Numbered from the stretch's first letter, positions 33,901 to 41,314 are shown. The stretch: 64,000 bases of DNA from Anatilimnocola aggregata (GCF_007747655.1 NZ_CP036274.1:6634001-6698000); one strand, 5' to 3'. Program-made: numbers and translations. Notes: generated by a model from the sequence alone, not told the origin.

Positions 33901-34411
33901 GACGCTCCGAGTCAACTACTATGAGATGGACGTCGAACTGTTGTTCAGTCGCAATCCTTTCCAGCAGGTCAGTGGCCAGTTCAACAGCATCCGGCCGAAC
34001 TTCTCGCAAGATGTGGAAGTCCCCGCCGACAAGCGCTCGTTCACGGTCAATATGCCGCCGGAACTAACCAATCGCAATGTGCTGGTCGAAATCGTCGCCG
34101 GGGGGCAAACCAAGACGCAGGCCTATTACGCTCACTCGCTCACCTTGCAAGTGATTGAGAACTATGGCCAGGTGAAAGTTACCCACCAGGGTACGACCAA
34201 GCCGGTGCCTAAGGCCTATGTAAAAGTGTACGCCCAAATGGGGAACGGCCAAATCAAGTTCTTCAAAGATGGCTACACGGATATCCGTGGACGGTTTGAC
34301 TACGCCTCGCTGAGCACCAACGATTTGGACAGCGCGCAGAAGTTCTCTTTGCTGGTACTTAGTGATGAGTATGGCGCACTTGTGCGAGAAGCAAGCCCAC
34401 CGAAACGGTAG
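27938..34411 (+). CDS. Giant secreted protein with macroglobulin-like beta domains
   Basis: The 2157-residue protein starts with a signal peptide ('LRQTLAAVGVCCLMSLWGAA'). The ATG at 27938 has AGGAAG six bases upstream; an ATG at 27932 is less well placed. Residues ~30-410 are helical and TPR-like. From ~410 come several beta domains that recall the MG/bait-region part of bacterial alpha-2-macroglobulins: 'FTADEPVKLDLFVKNTGTLI', 'LARPGVYVIDFIGNGRSSRA', 'GRKPIVISAPIMSEKG'. No thioester (CGEQ) motif is seen. A charged coiled-coil stretch lies near 1390-1480 after an Ala/Pro linker ('GGIAPAAPPAPMSAMPAA'), then more beta and helical repeats. A strong terminator follows. Function unknown; a large envelope or extracellular scaffold is the best guess. 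Confidence 0.75.
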   Translation: MRRALRQTLAAVGVCCLMSLWGAAQGGEIDFREDFALARDRTKALAQLIPGTEEYYYYHALYYLATEQFEKVDQLLPPWVQRHGETGRVWEIRTRQHLLTYDKNPDKTLSYLRNRIGLNFPHQREVLGAEPNLPTALDAAAISRQQFIARAKPYSNDNLEQYEETALDWLLVSELNPLQRRSLLARLQRPDHPNLPKVIVDDLNHENSGGFGSLNIHNQLLLAQLDEVVKLKPDVLNHQRFVAAYITRLQPTAEEDLRHDPKVLEAYLDRLTAFADRLSPVHNSLKSHVLYHRLVLDRQRGIYDKARFMAYIKLPRHVGYISRAMQESQAYRQFPSDLNNNYGGVTLLPPIGNDEQLVRSYLMHFLRDAADAKEFEPYINDLYLRQLLAEVKIVNGLGDAEKWASLIAPEQFKQLKDRVDIDFAFTNQTSFTADEPVKLDLFVKNTGTLIVKVFELNTKNFYRTQLREVDTDINLDGLVANHEQTYTLTEAPLLRVAKKFDFPQLARPGVYVIDFIGNGRSSRALVRKGNLRQVVRTTSAGQDFTVLDDQNKVVNDASIFLGGHEYTAASDGTINVPFSTQPGRKPIVISAPIMSEKGVTTEYSSLSHFVHEAENYGLTGAFYVDRESLLKRKSAKVLVRASLAINGTPVSLNLLEEVRLQITSTDLDGVGSTQEISDFKLYEDRESEHEFQVPARLATITFRLSAKVQQVSVGSQKIDLSTNHSFSLNGIDRTEKVEDLHLLRSASGFVLELRGKTGEARISRPISLSLKHRDFRQPLHVTLKSDPEGRIKLGELNDIAHITANGPEGTSHTWHLRLDAHTYPQTLNARTGDVISLPYLPRVGDLTAADADLPAEDLRKEISVLELRGDSFTIDRFENVTIKDGLLTIAKLPAGDFDLYLKTYQRRIRIRVSDGAQAGRYVLGRWRQLETKPLKPVQIETAVFAPEPAKGKDKPAGEKLVIQLSNVSKFTRVHLFATRYVPEYSVFDQLSRVRDAEPYVFRQTPAQSVYLTGRNIGDEYRYIIDRRYAAKFPGNMLDRPSLLLNPWAVRTTETGEQLAEGGDAFRAEGQGGNAAAARPAESAPDQHGGDNNFANLDFLSQASAVLVNLTPNDKGVVEVDRVALGSHQQLHIVAVDPANTTYRQLELPEVKMDFVDLRLINGLAPKGHFTQQKQITVVAAGQTFTLHDITTSKFEAYDSLARVYSLYTTLSHDPKLAEFAFILNWPKLKTEEKRTFYSKYASHELSFFLFKKDPQFFKEVIVPYLANKKDKTFVDNFLLENNLDEYLLPWNYGQLNTVERILLAQRVKDERANTNRFITEAYSLLPPSIDNFIRLFDTAVQGSALDSNDSLGLLEAKREALSTNGANRFFGGIAPAAPPAPMSAMPAADRPMIAQSLARKAGEVDKLQRDAQASAKKSEARDGRSLRYKQNALADEKAVADQLKDVELEFHDANGEQAKRRAAVRQLFRQLEKTMEWAENNYHHLTIDQQNTLLVTVNALWKDFAAHDPAGAFYTRNVAEGARNFPEMMFALSVLDLPFESPKHETKFDGSKMTLVPGGPLVVFHEEIRPAPAADGTNKVLVSQNFYRHGDRHRQENGEQVDKFVSEEFLVHTVYGCQIVVTNPTSARQKLNLLTQIPQGAIPVLNSHVTRTIHLQLEPYHTQTLDYYFYFPTAGRFPQFPVHVAKNETLIASPEPFLFSVVDKPSKIDTESWDYISQHGTDEQVLAFLDKNNLQSINLERIAWRMKDAKMFTAVTQKLALHHVYVNTLWSYSLLHNVPAAAKEFLQHTDKIVNECGGRLTSSLLVIDPIKRRTLEHLEYKPLVNARAHALGKRRQIVNDRFFEQYHRYLKDLTYTRDLNDEDLLAVTYYQLLQDRIEESLAMFDRVNPAKLEMKMQYDYCTAYLGFFTGELAESRAIALKYANHPVDRWRNTFATVVQQLDEAEGKGSRAVDPEDRTQQQGTLAATEPSFDFLVEAKQLRIDQQNLKTLRVNYYEMDVELLFSRNPFQQVSGQFNSIRPNFSQDVEVPADKRSFTVNMPPELTNRNVLVEIVAGGQTKTQAYYAHSLTLQVIENYGQVKVTHQGTTKPVPKAYVKVYAQMGNGQIKFFKDGYTDIRGRFDYASLSTNDLDSAQKFSLLVLSDEYGALVREASPPKR

Positions 34412-34459
34412 TTGGTGAAGTAGCTATCGATCTGTCGGGACATTGACGATGCGTAAACA

Positions 34460-34495
34460 AAGCCGGCAGGATTGTGTTCCTGCCGGCTTTTTCGT
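34460..34495 (+). terminator. Strong rho-independent terminator
   Basis: AAGCCGGCAGG (34460-34470) pairs perfectly over 11 bases with CCTGCCGGCTT (34479-34489), followed by TTTTCGTTTC. It lies about 50 bases after the giant gene and ends its transcript. The A-rich 5' side may let it serve the convergent Hsp20 gene too. Confidence 0.92.
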
Positions 34496-34524
34496 TTCAC
34501 TCTTTGCGTTGACAGAACGAAAAA

Positions 34525-34965
34525 CTACAAACTCTTCACGCTAATCTTCCGCGGTTGAGCTTCGGGTTTCTTCTTGAACGTCAAATTCAGGATGCCGTCG
34601 TGCAACTCGGCTTCGATGCTCTCCGCATCGACGGTCTCGGGCAGCGTAATCAAACGTTCGACGCGGCCATAGCCCCGTTCTTGGTGAGCGTACTTCCGGT
34701 CGGTTTCGGGGGCCAGGCGTTCGGCGGCGATCTTCAGCTGATTCTTTTCCAGCGTCAGTTCGATTTGCTCTTGCTTAATCCCGGGTAGTTCGACTTCCAC
34801 TCGCCACTGGCCCTCTTCCTCCCACAGGTTCGTGGGTGCGGAAAAGGCTCGCGCCAATCCATTGCCGCTGACCAACTGCTCGAAGGCCTGCTCGACATCG
34901 CGAGAAACGGAGTCGAGAGTACGGGGAAACGCCAAAGTCCAACGGGGTTTGCAACTGTGCAACAT
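34525..34965 (-). CDS. Small heat shock protein, Hsp20 family
   Basis: The 146-residue protein contains an alpha-crystallin domain (about 45-138) after a short N-terminal arm. Family positions are 'WEEEGQWRVEVELPGIKQEQ', 'IELTLEKNQLKIAAER', 'YGRVERLITLPETVDAE' and 'AELHDGILNLTFKKKP', where the usual 'A-x-x-x-G-x-L' motif is present. Such proteins hold unfolded proteins in an ATP-independent way in the cytoplasm. GAGGTGA lies five bases before the ATG. The leader can form a seven-base stem (35028-35034 with 35051-35057), but neither a CIRCE element nor a clear RNA thermometer is visible, so the mode of heat control is open. Confidence 0.93.
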   Translation of the reverse strand: MLHSCKPRWTLAFPRTLDSVSRDVEQAFEQLVSGNGLARAFSAPTNLWEEEGQWRVEVELPGIKQEQIELTLEKNQLKIAAERLAPETDRKYAHQERGYGRVERLITLPETVDAESIEAELHDGILNLTFKKKPEAQPRKISVKSL

Positions 34966-35227
34966 GACTTCACCTCTCTACTGACAAGTACCAAGGAATG
35001 TTCGACGACTTGATTTGTTTGTCTCTGCGAGATGCTGATCCGCGGCTGAACATCTCGGCTCGACTGAGCTTTGATAGGCTAAATAAGCAACGGGCGTGCC
35101 AAATAGATGGGGGGCACGATTGCAGTTCTGGCGAGTCGTCGGAACCAATTGAAATTGAATCACTTATGCGCGGCTCTCGAAACGTTGCTTTTCACTAGCC
35201 AGTCGCTTGACCACCGCGCAGAAAAAA
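34966..35227. other. Upstream region of the Hsp20 gene
   Basis: No gene is seen. The minus-strand leader includes the stem CGAGATG (35028-35034) with CATCTCG (35051-35057) about 60-90 bases before the Hsp20 start. A convincing heat-shock promoter or CIRCE repeat was not found. Confidence 0.45.
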
Positions 35228-35250
35228 GGCCCTGTCAAAGTGACAGAGCC
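35228..35250 (-). terminator. Rho-independent terminator
   Basis: GGCCCTGTCA (35228-35237) pairs with TGACAGAGCC (35241-35250) around AAG, with one mismatch. On the minus strand the stem is followed by TTTTTTCTGC. It lies 43 bases after the stop of the membrane protein gene at 35294-35656 and separates it from Hsp20. Confidence 0.85.
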
Positions 35251-35293
35251 CGTTGGAGCATTTCGATTGTTGGATCAAGCAGCCAGGTTATCT

Positions 35294-35656
35294 TCAAGCC
35301 TTCTTCAGGTGCAGGGCATAGTTGCGAGTCGCATGTTGCGAGACACCAGGCTCGTTATCACCGATATAAAGCACGTCCTTATCGGGCCCAATCGCCGTGG
35401 CGGTGAGCATGGTCTCGCTACCGGCGGCTCCGACTTTTTTCTGGCGGAGAATATCTCGCACATCGTAGAACAGGGCCCCCATCGTGACGGCCAGCCAGGC
35501 AAACGACTCCATCGTCTGATCGCGCATCAGCAGCAGTACGAACGGGGCCGCGATGACACTGATCCACGCCAGCGTATATGCCCAGCCTTGCCAGCGAACG
35601 GGGGTTAGCCCCCAACCAATCGTCTTCGGCTTGAACCAATCCGGACTTCCAAACAT
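35294..35656 (-). CDS. Small membrane protein, function unknown
   Basis: The 120-residue protein has a soluble start 'MFGSPDWFKPKTIGWGLTPV', then two hydrophobic segments ('GWAYTLAWISVIAAPFVLLL' and 'FAWLAVTMGALFYDVRDIL') expected to form a hairpin in the membrane. The tail 'ATAIGPDKDVLYIGDNEPGV' is soluble and may be structured. The W-rich N-terminus and the two-helix plan are features I associate with small conserved planctomycete membrane proteins, but I cannot name a family. It is divergent from the secreted protein gene at 35905 and ends in a good terminator. Confidence 0.7.
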   Translation of the reverse strand: MFGSPDWFKPKTIGWGLTPVRWQGWAYTLAWISVIAAPFVLLLMRDQTMESFAWLAVTMGALFYDVRDILRQKKVGAAGSETMLTATAIGPDKDVLYIGDNEPGVSQHATRNYALHLKKA

Positions 35657-35904
35657 TCGCAGCTCTCCTGTTCACTGGCGGCGAAACTGCTAATTGCAAA
35701 CGCCAATCTTCGCCCGCCCTCAAGACTCTTATTCGCTACCGTTTTCCGGATATTGGAAACGGAGCAAGAAAAAATTATCGCGGGCAGCCGCAATGACATG
35801 CCCGTCGAAAAAGCTGCGTATTCGGCAGCCAAGCTGACGGTTAGACTGACGGTGTGACCCAGCAGCCGTTCGCCCAACAATGCCCAACAAACGGGACTTT
35901 GTCG

Positions 35905-36339
35905 ATGACTTCTCCCAAATTCCGGATGGCACTATCAATCGTCTTAGCCCTGGGGGCGGCAATCTTTTCTAGCGCAAGCAGTCGCGCGGAAGACACTGCG
36001 GAAAAGCCACTGAGCGCACTCATCGTTTACGATCACGACGGGAAGACCACGGCAATTCGCGTGGAAGGTACACGGCAACTGGCGATTTTGGAAAGCTATT
36101 TTCCCAGCTATCGCACCCGGCCAGAGAGTGACGAAGCGGGGGCCTGGGAAGCCAAGTACGAAGTGTTCTTTAATATGAAGCACGGGCAGTCGTATCGTGT
36201 GCTCGTCGCCCCCAATTCGCGATTCTGGTCGATGGGGCGCGGCGACTTCGAGATTCGCGGCTACTTCAGCGACTTTGTGGCCGCGCTCCTCAACATGCCT
36301 AAGTCACGCGGTGCGACGACGCCTCCCGCCAAGGAATAA
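35905..36339 (+). CDS. Small secreted protein, function unknown
   Basis: The 144-residue protein has a signal peptide ('MALSIVLALGAAIFSSASSR' just inside the start) and a compact mature domain: 'LSALIVYDHDGKTTAIRVEG', 'YEVFFNMKHGQSYRVLVAPN' and 'FSDFVAALLNMPKS'. The ATG at 35905 is chosen because it gives a normal signal length; the in-frame ATG at 35926 is an alternative. It precedes the Cys-rich gene by about 90 bases in the same direction and might be the first gene of that operon. No family recognised. Confidence 0.65.
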   Translation: MTSPKFRMALSIVLALGAAIFSSASSRAEDTAEKPLSALIVYDHDGKTTAIRVEGTRQLAILESYFPSYRTRPESDEAGAWEAKYEVFFNMKHGQSYRVLVAPNSRFWSMGRGDFEIRGYFSDFVAALLNMPKSRGATTPPAKE

Positions 36340-36432
36340 ACGCCGGCGAGAAATCCTCATTGCTACTTGCCCGGCGTAAACGCGGCAGGTACTCTGACCG
36401 AAGATTGCGATCTGCCCCGCAATCGCCTCGCC

Positions 36433-37080
36433 ATGCAATTCCTACCCGCCTATCGCCGACCACTCCTGCAGCGCGCTGTTGCTGCGCTGTCGCTCGTCGG
36501 CTTTCTGGCCGCGGTCATCGGCGTACCAATCATCGAACCCACCAGCCCCGAAACGGTCAAAGATTTGTCGCAGCCGTTTCCTTGTCAGCACTCCGCGTGC
36601 GGCTGCCGCAATGCCACGATGTGCTGGCGGGCCTGCTGCTGCAATACCAACAAAGCCAAGTTGGCCTGGGCCAAGAAGAATGGCGTGAAGCCACCCGCTT
36701 TTGTGGCAATTGCTGCCGCCAAAGACGAAGCAACCTTGGTGGTGAACAAACCATCGTGCTGTGCGACGAAGACTGCCGCCCCGGTGAAGTCCTGCTGTTC
36801 CAACGGAGATAGTGCCAAGGCTGATCTGGCTACTCGAAATGTTGAATCGCCCGGGAATGTCGAATCATCGCTGCCCTGGCGACTGACGCTCGTCAATGCA
36901 GTCGCAGCGCGGCAGTGCCAAGGACTGGATCAACTCTGGCTGATTTTCTCGGCCGCGGCACCACCGCCAGTACCAGTCAAAATCTCAATCGAAGAAAAGA
37001 CTGCCGAACTGTCTGAGCCAATCCAGGCGGCACTTGTCTCCGTGAATCTTCCGCCGGACTCTCCGCCCCCGAAAGCCTAG
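36433..37080 (+). CDS. Exported Cys-rich protein
   Basis: The 215-residue protein has an N-terminal hydrophobic segment (about 12-32) and then 12 cysteines. Seven lie in a tight region: C51, C56, C58, C64 and the triplet C68-C69-C70 ('PCQHSACGCRNATMCWRACC' then CN). Two CC pairs follow at 109-110 and 121-122. 'KLAWAKKNGVKPPAF' after the first cluster is a memorable conserved-looking stretch. Such a pattern suggests metal binding, perhaps copper or zinc, or disulfide chemistry outside the cytoplasm; neither is proven. The ATG at 36433 is preferred to one at 36367, which would add a polar stretch before the hydrophobic segment. It is followed in the same direction by six more genes for exported proteins. 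Confidence 0.7.
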   Translation: MQFLPAYRRPLLQRAVAALSLVGFLAAVIGVPIIEPTSPETVKDLSQPFPCQHSACGCRNATMCWRACCCNTNKAKLAWAKKNGVKPPAFVAIAAAKDEATLVVNKPSCCATKTAAPVKSCCSNGDSAKADLATRNVESPGNVESSLPWRLTLVNAVAARQCQGLDQLWLIFSAAAPPPVPVKISIEEKTAELSEPIQAALVSVNLPPDSPPPKA

Positions 37081-37166
37081 CGAACAACATCGCTGGCGTT
37101 TCGTTCTGGTTTTGCGCGCTGCTGCTGATACGCAACGTGCTGCGCGCGTTTCTCGGGGGATTTGAA

Positions 37167-38279
37167 GTGTTACTTTCCTGGTTAAGAAGATCGCGCCCTG
37201 CGCGGTCTGGATTTACGCTCGTGGAACTGCTGGTAGTGATTGCCATCATCGGCATTTTAATGGCGTTGCTGTTGCCCGCCGTGCAATCGGCTCGCGAAGC
37301 GGCCCGCCGCGCCCAGTGCGGCAGCCAATTGCGACAGTGGGGCATCGCCACGCATCTTTATCACGATTCGTTTCTGGCGTTTCCGATGACGAACGCACAG
37401 AACTATCAACCCAACGTGCAGGGATTTTCGCCCCAGGCGCGGATCCTGCCGTTTATCGAGCAAGCGAACCTGCAGGGCAAGCTCGATTTCGCACAGCCCG
37501 CCTTCACCGGGCCGTTCAATGCCCTGGTACCCAATCCGCTCTTCGCCGTGGCCTTTGCCACTCCCATCAAGGTCGCCCTCTGCCCCAGCGATTCGGCTCC
37601 GGTTCTGAATACGGGTGCCGGCGGCAGTCAATATTCGGGCATTAACTACATGGTCAGCTATGGGAGTGGCACCAAGGCTTATTACGACCTGCGTTGGCGA
37701 ACCGATGGCTTTGTGTACGAGAACTCCGGAGTCCGTTTTGCCGAGATTACCTCGGGGACTTCGAACACCGTCATGATGAGCGAAGCGGTTCGCAGCGTGG
37801 GTGCCGATTTTACGTTACCGGCTGGTACGCTGCCCAAGGCTCCCTACCAGGCGACGCTCAACGGCTCTTCCGGTGTCGACGCGACGCTGCAGATGCAACA
37901 AGGCTTAGCTGCCTCCGGCGGCGGTTGGTCGAATGGTCCTAATGGCGTGATTGAGAATCCCGACCTGGCCTCCATCTGGCCGCAGAAGACCAATTGGCGT
38001 GGCGCTGCAAGCGCCGCCCTGCGCGGGCGCGGTACTTCTTGGGCTCATTCGGGAGCGATGAGCACGCTGACCAATGGTTACTTGCCGCCGAACAGCCCGA
38101 TTCCCGATGTGGTGACTCACTTCACCGGTTTTTTTGCGGCCCGCAGCTTTCATCCCGGCGGGGCAAATGTGGCAATGGGTGATGGCTCGGTACGTTTGCT
38201 TGCGAACACACTCGACGCCAGAGTTTGTCGCAGTTTGCATAGTTGTGAAGGGAGCGAATTTGGGCTCGGTTCGTTTTGA
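37167..38279 (+). CDS. DUF1559 pseudopilin-like protein
   Basis: The 370-residue protein has the prepilin-type start 'SGFTLVELLVVIAIIGILMA' and 'LLPAVQSAREAARRAQCGSQ', then DUF1559 text such as 'EITSGTSNTVMMSEAVR' and the C-terminal 'SFHPGGANVAMGDGSVRLLA'. It should be processed by a prepilin peptidase and stay tethered outside the membrane. The start is probably GTG at 37167, six bases after GGGGGA; a GTG at 37137 would add ten residues. A small lipoprotein gene follows, a pairing often seen for DUF1559 genes in planctomycetes. Confidence 0.87.
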   Translation: MLLSWLRRSRPARSGFTLVELLVVIAIIGILMALLLPAVQSAREAARRAQCGSQLRQWGIATHLYHDSFLAFPMTNAQNYQPNVQGFSPQARILPFIEQANLQGKLDFAQPAFTGPFNALVPNPLFAVAFATPIKVALCPSDSAPVLNTGAGGSQYSGINYMVSYGSGTKAYYDLRWRTDGFVYENSGVRFAEITSGTSNTVMMSEAVRSVGADFTLPAGTLPKAPYQATLNGSSGVDATLQMQQGLAASGGGWSNGPNGVIENPDLASIWPQKTNWRGAASAALRGRGTSWAHSGAMSTLTNGYLPPNSPIPDVVTHFTGFFAARSFHPGGANVAMGDGSVRLLANTLDARVCRSLHSCEGSEFGLGSF

Positions 38280-38356
38280 TGGTCGCGCGTTGCTGCGCGC
38301 CATTCCATGGAATCGCTTCAAAATCACTCTCTCCTTTCATATAAGTAAGCCCAGTT

Positions 38357-38800
38357 ATGCTCGATTTGTTTCCTAGGGTTCCGCGGCCCGAACGGGCGCG
38401 GAACCGAATCGTCGCGTTTTTGTTTTTGATTGACCTCGCCGTTATCCTGGGCTGCGGTCCACGTCCGGTCACGGGTGGCACCAAAGGAATCTTGCGCAGT
38501 GGCGGCGCGCCGCTGAGCGACTTTCAATTGACCGTGCATGCCGAGCAAGGTGGACTGTGGTCGCCAGTGGGATTTGCGGTCTCAACCGCAGACGGCTCGT
38601 TCGAATTGGTCACCAACGGCGCGAAGGGCTCGCTATTTCTCGATCCAGGCGAGTATCGCTGCACGGTGGAATCAGCGGGGGCACCACTCAAGGTTCCGGC
38701 CAAATATGCTCAAGTGGAGAGCACGCCGCTGAAGGTTACCTGGCCCACCGCGACGAACAGTCTCGAGTTGGAATTGCCGCCACTCCCCATGATTCGCTAA
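38357..38800 (+). CDS. Small lipoprotein with carboxypeptidase-regulatory-like fold
   Basis: The 147-residue protein has a hydrophobic start ending in the lipobox 'LAVILGC' with Cys at 33. The mature part looks like a transthyretin/carboxypeptidase regulatory-type beta sandwich: 'KGILRSGGAPLSDFQLTVHA', 'STADGSFELVT', 'LDPGEYRCTVE'. Such small lipoproteins often follow DUF1559 genes, and a joint role in the envelope is inferred. It starts 77 bases after the DUF1559 stop and 14 bases before the next start. Confidence 0.75.
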   Translation: MLDLFPRVPRPERARNRIVAFLFLIDLAVILGCGPRPVTGGTKGILRSGGAPLSDFQLTVHAEQGGLWSPVGFAVSTADGSFELVTNGAKGSLFLDPGEYRCTVESAGAPLKVPAKYAQVESTPLKVTWPTATNSLELELPPLPMIR

Positions 38801-38814
38801 CGAAAGTCATCGCC

Positions 38815-40293
38815 ATGAATGAACATTCGGCCAAACCGGGCAAGGGAAAGTTGCTGTGGCTGGCTATGGCAGCAGTGGCCGTTGTGGCTGCGATCGCAGT
38901 GGGCTATTTCCTGCCACCAGCCGATCGAGTTCCACCACTCGAAAGTCAAACCGATCAAACGTCGGTTGTCGTTCCAGCCGAAACAGGCCCCTGGAAAGAT
39001 GCCGTTCGCCATTCGTTTCCGCTGGCAGCGGCAGACATTCGCGACTCACAAGAGGCTCCTGTCGTAGCCGTCGACGCGCAGCAGCGAATCTATCTAGCCT
39101 GGTCGTCGCAAACCGGTAGCGACGAACGCACATTATTTCTCATGACTTCCGTCGATCGTGGCCAGACATTCGCGTCGCCCCGAGCATTTCGCAAGTCAGG
39201 CATTTTCAAGTCCGTTTCGCAGATGAAGGGCAAAACAGTCGCCCGCGAACGTCGCATGCTGCCACAACTGGCTGCGTACGGCGACAAAGTCGTGATCGGC
39301 TGGGGCGATGCTCCCGCCGATGGCCAATCAATTCAACTGCTCGTTGCCGAAACGAGCGATGGCGGAGTTACATTTTCAGAACCGGTCACCGCGCACGAAA
39401 GTGCTGACGCGCGGCCAACGTTTATCTCCATGTCGGTCAGCCCGAGTGGCAAAGTGGCCTGCAGCTGGCTCGATAGTCGCAATCGCGCTCAGCAGCCGTT
39501 TGCTGCGGTTCGATTTGCGGGGAGTGATACGTTCGGCGCAGAGCAATTGATCTTTGCGGGGCAGGACGACAAAGGTGTTTGCCCCTGCTGCACGACGGTC
39601 GTGAAGGTGGCCGACGACGAAACGGTTGTCGTCGCCTATCGTGGGCAAGTTGATGGCTATCGCGATATCTGGATCAGCGTCAAGCGACCGAGCGACACGC
39701 AGTTCTCGCAGCCCGTTCCGGTGGTCTCGCCGACTTGGGAGTTCGCGGGTTGCCCGCACGATGGTCCGTCGCTGGCCATCACGGGCGATGTCCTGCATGC
39801 GGCCTGGATGGATGCCCGTACGGGCCAGCAGCGCTGCTACTACGGCTGGGCGAACTTGCACGACCTCAAGTTCACAACGCAGGAGTTGCACTCCGCGGGC
39901 CCAGGAACTCAAGGGAATGCCCGTTTGTGGACCGATGGCAGCGGCGCGGTCCACGCGATCTGGGAAGAAAGCCTCGCCGATGAGCCAGTTGCGAAAATCG
40001 GTGAGCCGGCCGAGCATCAACATGGTCCGCCAACGGGCGCGGGGCGGGTGGTGATGCACAGCATTGCTCCACGGGCCGATGGCAAGTTCGATCTGCCCCA
40101 TCCACTTGCCAGCCGGCCGGGGAAATTTCAAACGCGACCAGGCATCGCCAGCGGAACTTCGGGTCTGTTGGTTGCTGCTTGGAACGAATTGGATGAAACG
40201 GGCAAGCGGGTAATGGTTGCAGTTCGCAACACGTCTGCCGTTGCTAATGAGCCGGTTGCTCAAGTGAATGCCGACTCACAGGACGGCAAATAG
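38815..40293 (+). CDS. Membrane-anchored BNR/sialidase-like protein with CPCC motif
   Basis: The 492-residue protein has an N-terminal membrane anchor (about 13-33) and a sialidase-type beta propeller. Asp-boxes are visible at 112-119 ('SVDRGQTF') and 181-187 ('SDGGVTF'), with repeated 'VAWMDAR'-like strands. The canonical arginine triad of true sialidases is not evident, so glycosidase activity should not be assumed. Two motifs stand out: 'GVCPCCTT' (C256, C258, C259) and 'AGCPHDGPS' (C313, H315), possible metal or redox sites. The ATG at 38815 is preferred; a longer frame from 38557 overlaps the lipoprotein gene. It ends three bases before the cytochrome/thioredoxin fusion, so the two are translated from one transcript. 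Confidence 0.78.
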   Translation: MNEHSAKPGKGKLLWLAMAAVAVVAAIAVGYFLPPADRVPPLESQTDQTSVVVPAETGPWKDAVRHSFPLAAADIRDSQEAPVVAVDAQQRIYLAWSSQTGSDERTLFLMTSVDRGQTFASPRAFRKSGIFKSVSQMKGKTVARERRMLPQLAAYGDKVVIGWGDAPADGQSIQLLVAETSDGGVTFSEPVTAHESADARPTFISMSVSPSGKVACSWLDSRNRAQQPFAAVRFAGSDTFGAEQLIFAGQDDKGVCPCCTTVVKVADDETVVVAYRGQVDGYRDIWISVKRPSDTQFSQPVPVVSPTWEFAGCPHDGPSLAITGDVLHAAWMDARTGQQRCYYGWANLHDLKFTTQELHSAGPGTQGNARLWTDGSGAVHAIWEESLADEPVAKIGEPAEHQHGPPTGAGRVVMHSIAPRADGKFDLPHPLASRPGKFQTRPGIASGTSGLLVAAWNELDETGKRVMVAVRNTSAVANEPVAQVNADSQDGK

Positions 40294-40296
40294 CTC

Positions 40297-41235
40297 ATGG
40301 AACTACAGCGGCCATCATCGCCGACCCAATCGCCGCAGTCCCTTTCGTGGGGCTGGAGTGCAAGTTGCCTCTTGCTGTGCGCGCTGTTGGCCGCGGCGGT
40401 ATTTGCCGGCCGTCAACTCCGCGCGCGGTCGTTGCCGAGCGCTCAGGCTGCCGCAGGTCAACACACGACTACCGTAAGTCGCGGCGAGATCGTATTTCAG
40501 ATTCACTGCGCCAAATGCCACGGTCCCGACGGACGCGGCGACGGCGAGGGTGCAGCCAAACTGAAACCGCCACCGCGCGATTTCGCTGTCCGGCCGTGGC
40601 GTTTTGAACCGACGAAGGACAAGATTCGCGAAGTGACACTCCACGGAATTGCCGGCACCGCGATGCCCAGTGCCAAGGGGGCTATTGAAGGTGTGGATTT
40701 AGAAGCAGTCGTCGATCACGTGTTTTTGCTGGCAACGCGCCAGCCTCCAATTGTGCAGCAAGTCACTCCCGAGGCGCATTTACTGCAAACGGCCGGTTTT
40801 TATCCGGCAAACGGCCAGCAGCCAGCGCCGCAGTTGGAAGTAGTCGATGCGGCTGGCGTGAAGCGAACGTTGAGCGAACAAAAAGGGAAGTTAGTACTAC
40901 TCAATTTTTGGGGCACAAACTGCGAGCATTGCCTCAAGAAGTTGCCGCAGTTGAATCAATTGGATGAGGAGTTTCGTAAGCAAGGCCTGGTCGTCTGGAA
41001 TGTCTGCGCCGATGTCGAATCAGCAGCGGAAGCCCAGGAGCTAGTCGGTCGTGTCGCTCCGGGCGTGCAGACCAGCGTCGACGAATCAGGACTCGCCAAC
41101 GGCCGCTTCGAAGTACAAGCTCTCCCCACCGTCTGGCTCATCGACTCCACCGGCAACGTCATCGGCCGCTCGCAAGGCGTGCAAGACTGGACCCGACCGG
41201 AGATGAAAGCAGTAATCAAGCACTACCTGCCTTAG
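40297..41235 (+). CDS. Cytochrome c / TlpA-like thioredoxin fusion
   Basis: The 312-residue protein has an N-terminal membrane anchor (about 20-38). A cytochrome c domain follows with the heme site CAKCH (C71, C74, H75) and a likely Met ligand M123 in 'GTAMPSAKG'. A TlpA/ResA-type thioredoxin domain has the active site C209-E-H-C212 ('NFWGTNCEHCLKKLPQLNQL') and cis-Pro region 'VQALPTVWLID'. It could pass electrons between a heme and a disulfide outside the membrane. The fusion of both activities is uncommon, and the CEHC site differs from the usual CxPC. It begins three bases after the stop of the BNR gene with the CPCC motif, which may be its partner. Confidence 0.87.
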   Translation: MELQRPSSPTQSPQSLSWGWSASCLLLCALLAAAVFAGRQLRARSLPSAQAAAGQHTTTVSRGEIVFQIHCAKCHGPDGRGDGEGAAKLKPPPRDFAVRPWRFEPTKDKIREVTLHGIAGTAMPSAKGAIEGVDLEAVVDHVFLLATRQPPIVQQVTPEAHLLQTAGFYPANGQQPAPQLEVVDAAGVKRTLSEQKGKLVLLNFWGTNCEHCLKKLPQLNQLDEEFRKQGLVVWNVCADVESAAEAQELVGRVAPGVQTSVDESGLANGRFEVQALPTVWLIDSTGNVIGRSQGVQDWTRPEMKAVIKHYLP

Positions 41236-41314
41236 CGAAAAGTGCCCCCGAGCTCTGCCCATTCACAACGCCCGATTTGCTCCGGAGCACGCTCATTAGT
41301 TAAGCTACTATGCT

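Noticed and set aside
36360-36812. 150-codon frame overlapping the Cys-rich gene
   Set aside because: It is an Arg-rich shadow in another frame of the Cys-rich gene.
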